Shown here in pieces: positions 59,831 to 64,000 of a DNA stretch of 64,000 nt. The stretch is from Chaetorhynchus papuensis. Taxonomy: Eukaryota; Chordata; Aves; Passeriformes; Rhipiduridae. The notes under the pieces were generated by a model. The model was not told the DNA's origin and made no database searches. It saw only the letters and a program-made list of their open reading frames with translations. Location of the stretch: contig VWYX01000255.1 in the NCBI GenBank assembly GCA_013396525.1, positions 372,001 to 436,000 of the forward strand, read 5' to 3'. A program made the translations under genes and the position numbers. Each line of letters begins with the position of its first letter. Position 1 is the stretch's first letter.

Positions 59831-62800
59831 AAGGAGGCCCCCTCACACTTTACTCACCTAACTTTAGAGCATAATTATGTGACCAGTTTGAGAATACTGA
59901 GGCACCCATCAGTCTGAGCAGTGGATGGATGGGACCAGCACCATACTGACTTGTGCAACAGGTGAGAATTTCCTTGGGAGGTAGCAACTGCCATAGGCTG
60001 AGAGTCTGGAATTTATGGTTTGTGGCCTTCCGTCTCCCATGGTCCATGGCTGCTACCACTGCTGTGGCCCCTTACCTCAGTGAGCCTCACAGGGATTCAG
60101 TGGCCCTGATCAGAGAGGGAGAGATGCAGGAGATGCTGCTAAGGACTGCAGAGGTGATCCTTTATGCTTTGGGGAGGTAGCTCGTCAAGCTGACAGGACC
60201 TGTGCAGGGGCTATGGGGTACAGGAAATGCTTTTAGGATGATCTGGATTATATCTCTATTGAAGAGCAAATGCTCCCTTGGGTTTGGGTCAGCACGGGTG
60301 GCTTCAATGTGGAATACACACTTGCTTTTCCTAATTAACCTCCATTTGCTAATGAACTACCAAATGGCCTCTGTATCTGTGTAGTCTCCTGGCAACCTTG
60401 AAGTTATTCACATGATTTCTTTCGCTTTCACCTGGGACTGCCTGCTCCCAGCTCCCCGTGGGCCTTGAGAGTGTATGGAAGAGATGCATCCTGTTCTTAT
60501 CATGTCTCCCGGTGCCCCACTCCTGTCCTCCTCTAAATCCTCAGCATTAAGTCACTGACAGCTTTCCTTAGGAAATCAGTAGCTTGTGTCCATGGCAATG
60601 ATGATCAGTTTGGTCAGCTCTGAAAAGCATCTGTGTTCCAGACGGGCTGTTTTCCCATTGGAAGTTGCTAATTTGCTGAAGGTTAAATTCATCTGTGGCT
60701 TTGGAATCTAAATTAAAAAAGGAACACTGAAAGTGAGGATTTTGCTATGGATAAATCTTTTGCTACAGAAATGCTCAATTTTTCTGTATCAAAATGGCTG
60801 TTTTCACTTTGGTATTTGATCCCTAGTAGGAGTGAAAGGTATAATAGAAAACTCTGCTTAACTGAAAAGGCCTATGTGCATGTGATGTCATTTACTTTTG
60901 AAACTTGACATTTATTCTGGTTCTCTTTGTTTTGGGTTTTTCCTCTCACCTCAAAGCAGAAATATCAAATTCACTTCCTCAAAATGAAAAGCTTAATATG
61001 TCATGTTCCTTTGTAGCAACTTGTAGAAGAATGTAAATGGTCAGTGGTGGTGTTAAACAATTCTGATGTCAGAACTTGTGCACCTGATGGTAAATGGTTG
61101 ATAGATTTGCCTCTCCTTAAGTACAGCTAAGATCTCTGTTAATGCTTTTCATAGAGATTTACATAAATTCAGTAACAAATTTGCACATTCAGTAATATCT
61201 CCTGAACTTTCTGAAGGAAGAATGGCAATTTAATTGTTATCATGGCTCAATAAAGATGTAAGAATCACACAAGGAATATGGGGAAGATGGTGTAAGTTAA
61301 CATATCTTACGTAAATAAATACTAGTTACAAGATGTTAATCCATATACAGGTCTGGGATATTTTTAGTTAGGCACAGGAATGATTCCCATTTCTGCAGTG
61401 TGCGGATCTATTGCCTATATTTCAGAGAAAGAAGAATGATTTCCAGTGTGGTCCCCTTTCCCTGGCAAAAATAGGCGACATTATTGAATAAAATGCCAAA
61501 AAATGATGAAATTCTGTTTATAAAATTTTTCTGAAGGGAAACCAAAATTGAAAGCAAATGTTCTTTTAGTATTTCTCTTCATTACTTGGAAACAAATAAA
61601 CTGAAAAAGCATTTTCAGAAGGGAGAATCCTGAAGTCCTACCTTTATTTCCCAGAAAAGGGTGACATTCCTCTTTTTCTCCAAAGGTAGAAAATTATGGG
61701 TAGCTGGCAGGTAGTATTTGATGAGTAGAATTACTAATTTCCTCTCTAGAGAATTTGCCCAACTTTATAAACATCATCTGTACCACTGAACTCTTCCAAA
61801 TTACTTGTGGCCTTTCATTTCTGTAAAAGAAGACAGAAAAAGTTGTTTTAGCTAACTGACTGACAAAAACACGAACACCCTTTCTGAGTCAGGTTTTTAA
61901 CTCTGCTCCCACAGAAGTGGTTATCAGTTATAGTTGAACCCTTTTTTTTTGTTTTGTTGCCCACAAAGGGTATTTAGATGAAATGCCCAAATTTTAAGTT
62001 TTTACAGGTAGATGAGGTGAATAAGTAATTATAATAGAGGTGAAAGTGGTTGATCTCATACTGAGCCTGCCAGTTGGTTTGTAAAGCAAAGTAAACCGTA
62101 TGTGAAGGTTACTGAAGTCTCCAAGCCTCTGGGCCATTCATCATTTCCAACAATTTTCTTAATCAATGCTTCTCTTAAAACCTTTAAAAATTCTAATGAT
62201 GTATCTTTTCTACCTGATGGCTGCTTAAAGCAATGAAATTTAAATGATACTTTCTTTTCAATGTAAACCAGTTAATTGTATGCATTTAGATTCTACAGAG
62301 TTTGCTTGGTTTAGTTTCCTTCATTTAGAGATCTCCCTTCATAGGGATGCAGAGAGAAATGAATGTCATAGACCTTTTCAAATGATTTCTAAATTAAGTA
62401 CAGTAAATTCCTCTGTAATATGACTCATGAGACCTGAAGATCAAAGTCTTACAGGTGATTTATCAAAACCAAATAATTTTTACATAGAGTATATTGTAAC
62501 TTCAGGTAATGTTATGTTGTTGCTCCACTCATCACGTGAAAGCGATGAAGAGTGGTGCTTCTTTATTTTCTGGATCCTTCCCTGGTTTAAGAGGAAAAGA
62601 TGGCATCAGGAATCAATTTGATCTTGTTTTGAAGTTTGCCTTGCACTCTCTTTCTCCTACGAGACGCAGAGGGCCGGCTGTTCCCTGCTTACCAGCCTCC
62701 ATGTGCTCCCACCCTGAGTGATGAAATCCTAGTCCTCTGCTGCATAAATCTGGGAAGGCTCAGTGAAGTGTGAATCTGATCGCTCTGATTAGTGCTGATT

Positions 62801-64000
62801 AGCTGCAAGCTGGAGTGTGAATAAGCAGCCTGACATGTACAGCTTTTTGTTATATGTGACAGAAGAAATTGCATTTGCATGGTGAAGTATTTATGGTCAT
62901 GTTTGTGACTCGCTTCATTCACATCTGGTCCAGGGTTGTCCTCTGGGAACGGCAGGAAAGAGAACAGGAGGGAAATGTGAAATGGTTCAGCAGAAGCCAG
63001 AGAACAAAGACAACATATTTCCTACCTCTGTAAATCCCAATTTGGAGAAGTGAAAGTTTGTGGCAGTAGGGGATATGAGAACATAGTGGCAAAAACCGAA
63101 AAAAAAATATATAAATAATGCATGTGACTTTATGTCTCAGTTTATTCTGTTCTGTCCCTCTTCTGCCATAAAGTGTCACTACAGTAGTCAGGTTTTCAGG
63201 TTCTCAGGGAGATAAGTGTCTGAGAAGATGAAATTTTTATCTTTTTATTTTAATTACTTTTTTCTTTATTGTGTCTCGCTATTCTGATTCTTCTGCTGCT
63301 TCTCTTTCCCTTGAATACTGTTAGACTAAAGAAACTGCTTAGGAAGAAATATATGAAAAATAAGTTGGATGGCAAGTTGTAGACATAAAAATTGTTGCTG
63401 TTGTTGAGATAATGCCTAATTATGCTGGTCCACTATTAATTTCACATGGAAAAAATTTCTTCTCAGGTGTATATTTTCAATCCATCCTAAATTTTTTTTT
63501 AAACCCACATAACAATCTTATCTTCAACCAGTTAATCTAATCTTTGATCAATTAGTAGGAATGAAAATACTGTAAGAACCAACTGTGGCCTAATATAGAC
63601 ATGTAGACTGCCTGAAAGAGCGTGTCATGTATGTTTACTTAAATAAATGCTATCTTCCTTTTAGCCTGATTTTATTTGACTGTATCAGCTCTTCTGAAGA
63701 CCAGTTCTGGGTCTCTACAATGGCCAGATGTTTGGGGGAGCAGACAGCTGGAGGAGCTGTGGGGAGAGAAAGCAGTGAGATGGATCTTCTTCCTTTTGCA
63801 TCTCTTGGGAGCCCAGGGGGTGCCAGGATGGAGAGAGCTGGGGAGGAGGGGAGGGATGCAGCAAGGACTGCTGCAGGATCCCTCCCCTCTGCTCTCCTGG
63901 ATCTCTGACTCCAAGGGCTGGCAGGAGTTGGTGGCTGATTCCCTTTCCCTCCATGCCCCACCCAAACCATACTCTGCTCTTTAAAACCCTTTTTTTTTTT
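59831..64000. other. Non-coding spacer to window end
   Basis: No gene is supported. AT-rich DNA prevails at 60700-62500 and 63230-63540. A GC-richer patch at 63700-63960 is open in several frames on both strands, which indicates few stop codons rather than a gene. The window ends in a T run (63990-64000), so its length is unknown. Confidence 0.55.

Noticed and set aside
63627..63984. Five overlapping open frames at the window end
   Set aside because: Simultaneous openness on both strands reflects composition, and no peptide is recognised.

Overview
The window looks like non-coding vertebrate DNA, most probably from a bird. It is AT-rich and depleted in CpG, has no bacterial-style gene packing, and carries few recognisable young repeats. 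One short fragment (14455-14521) matches the 3' end of an avian/reptilian CR1 LINE. There are also decayed MIR-type SINE pieces and several worn copies of the ancient palindromic repeats common in turtle, crocodile and bird genomes. I assign it to birds from these repeats and the low repeat density. No coding gene confirms a species or locus.

I found no protein-coding gene, rRNA, tRNA, CRISPR array or intact mobile element that I can defend. The longest open frame is 182 codons and lies in a GC-richer patch. The other long frames overlap each other on opposite strands, and none translates into a family I recognise. Three short stretches are bounded by plausible splice signals (10950-10973, 26598-26730, 44753-44845). 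They are listed only as low-confidence candidate exons. The window is best read as a gene desert or the inside of a very long intron.

Layout. 1-7.2 kb: AT-rich spacer with two enhancer-like stretches, near 1.0-1.2 kb (octamer plus LEF/TCF-like site) and 6.5-7.2 kb. 7.2-28.5 kb: spacer with microsatellites, the CR1 end at 14.5 kb, an older LINE-like fragment at 21.0-21.2 kb and three palindromic-repeat relics. 28.6-29.2 kb: GC-richer patch. 29.2-34.1 kb: the most unusual part. A TAAT/ATTA-dense stretch (32.88-33.44 kb) runs into a CpG-dense stretch (33.44-34.08 kb, about 44 CpGs by hand count). 34.1-59.5 kb: spacer with MIR relics at 53.7 and 54.4 kb, further palindromic relics, and a GC-richer patch at 38.8-39.2 kb. 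59.5-59.83 kb: enhancer-like stretch with four copies of TCATTRGC. 59.83-64 kb: spacer ending in a T run.

If the window has a function, it is probably long-range regulation of a gene outside it. The best candidates are the 32.9-34.1, 59.5-59.8, 6.5-7.2 and 1.0-1.2 kb segments. That view rests on base composition and motif clustering only; no conservation data were available.
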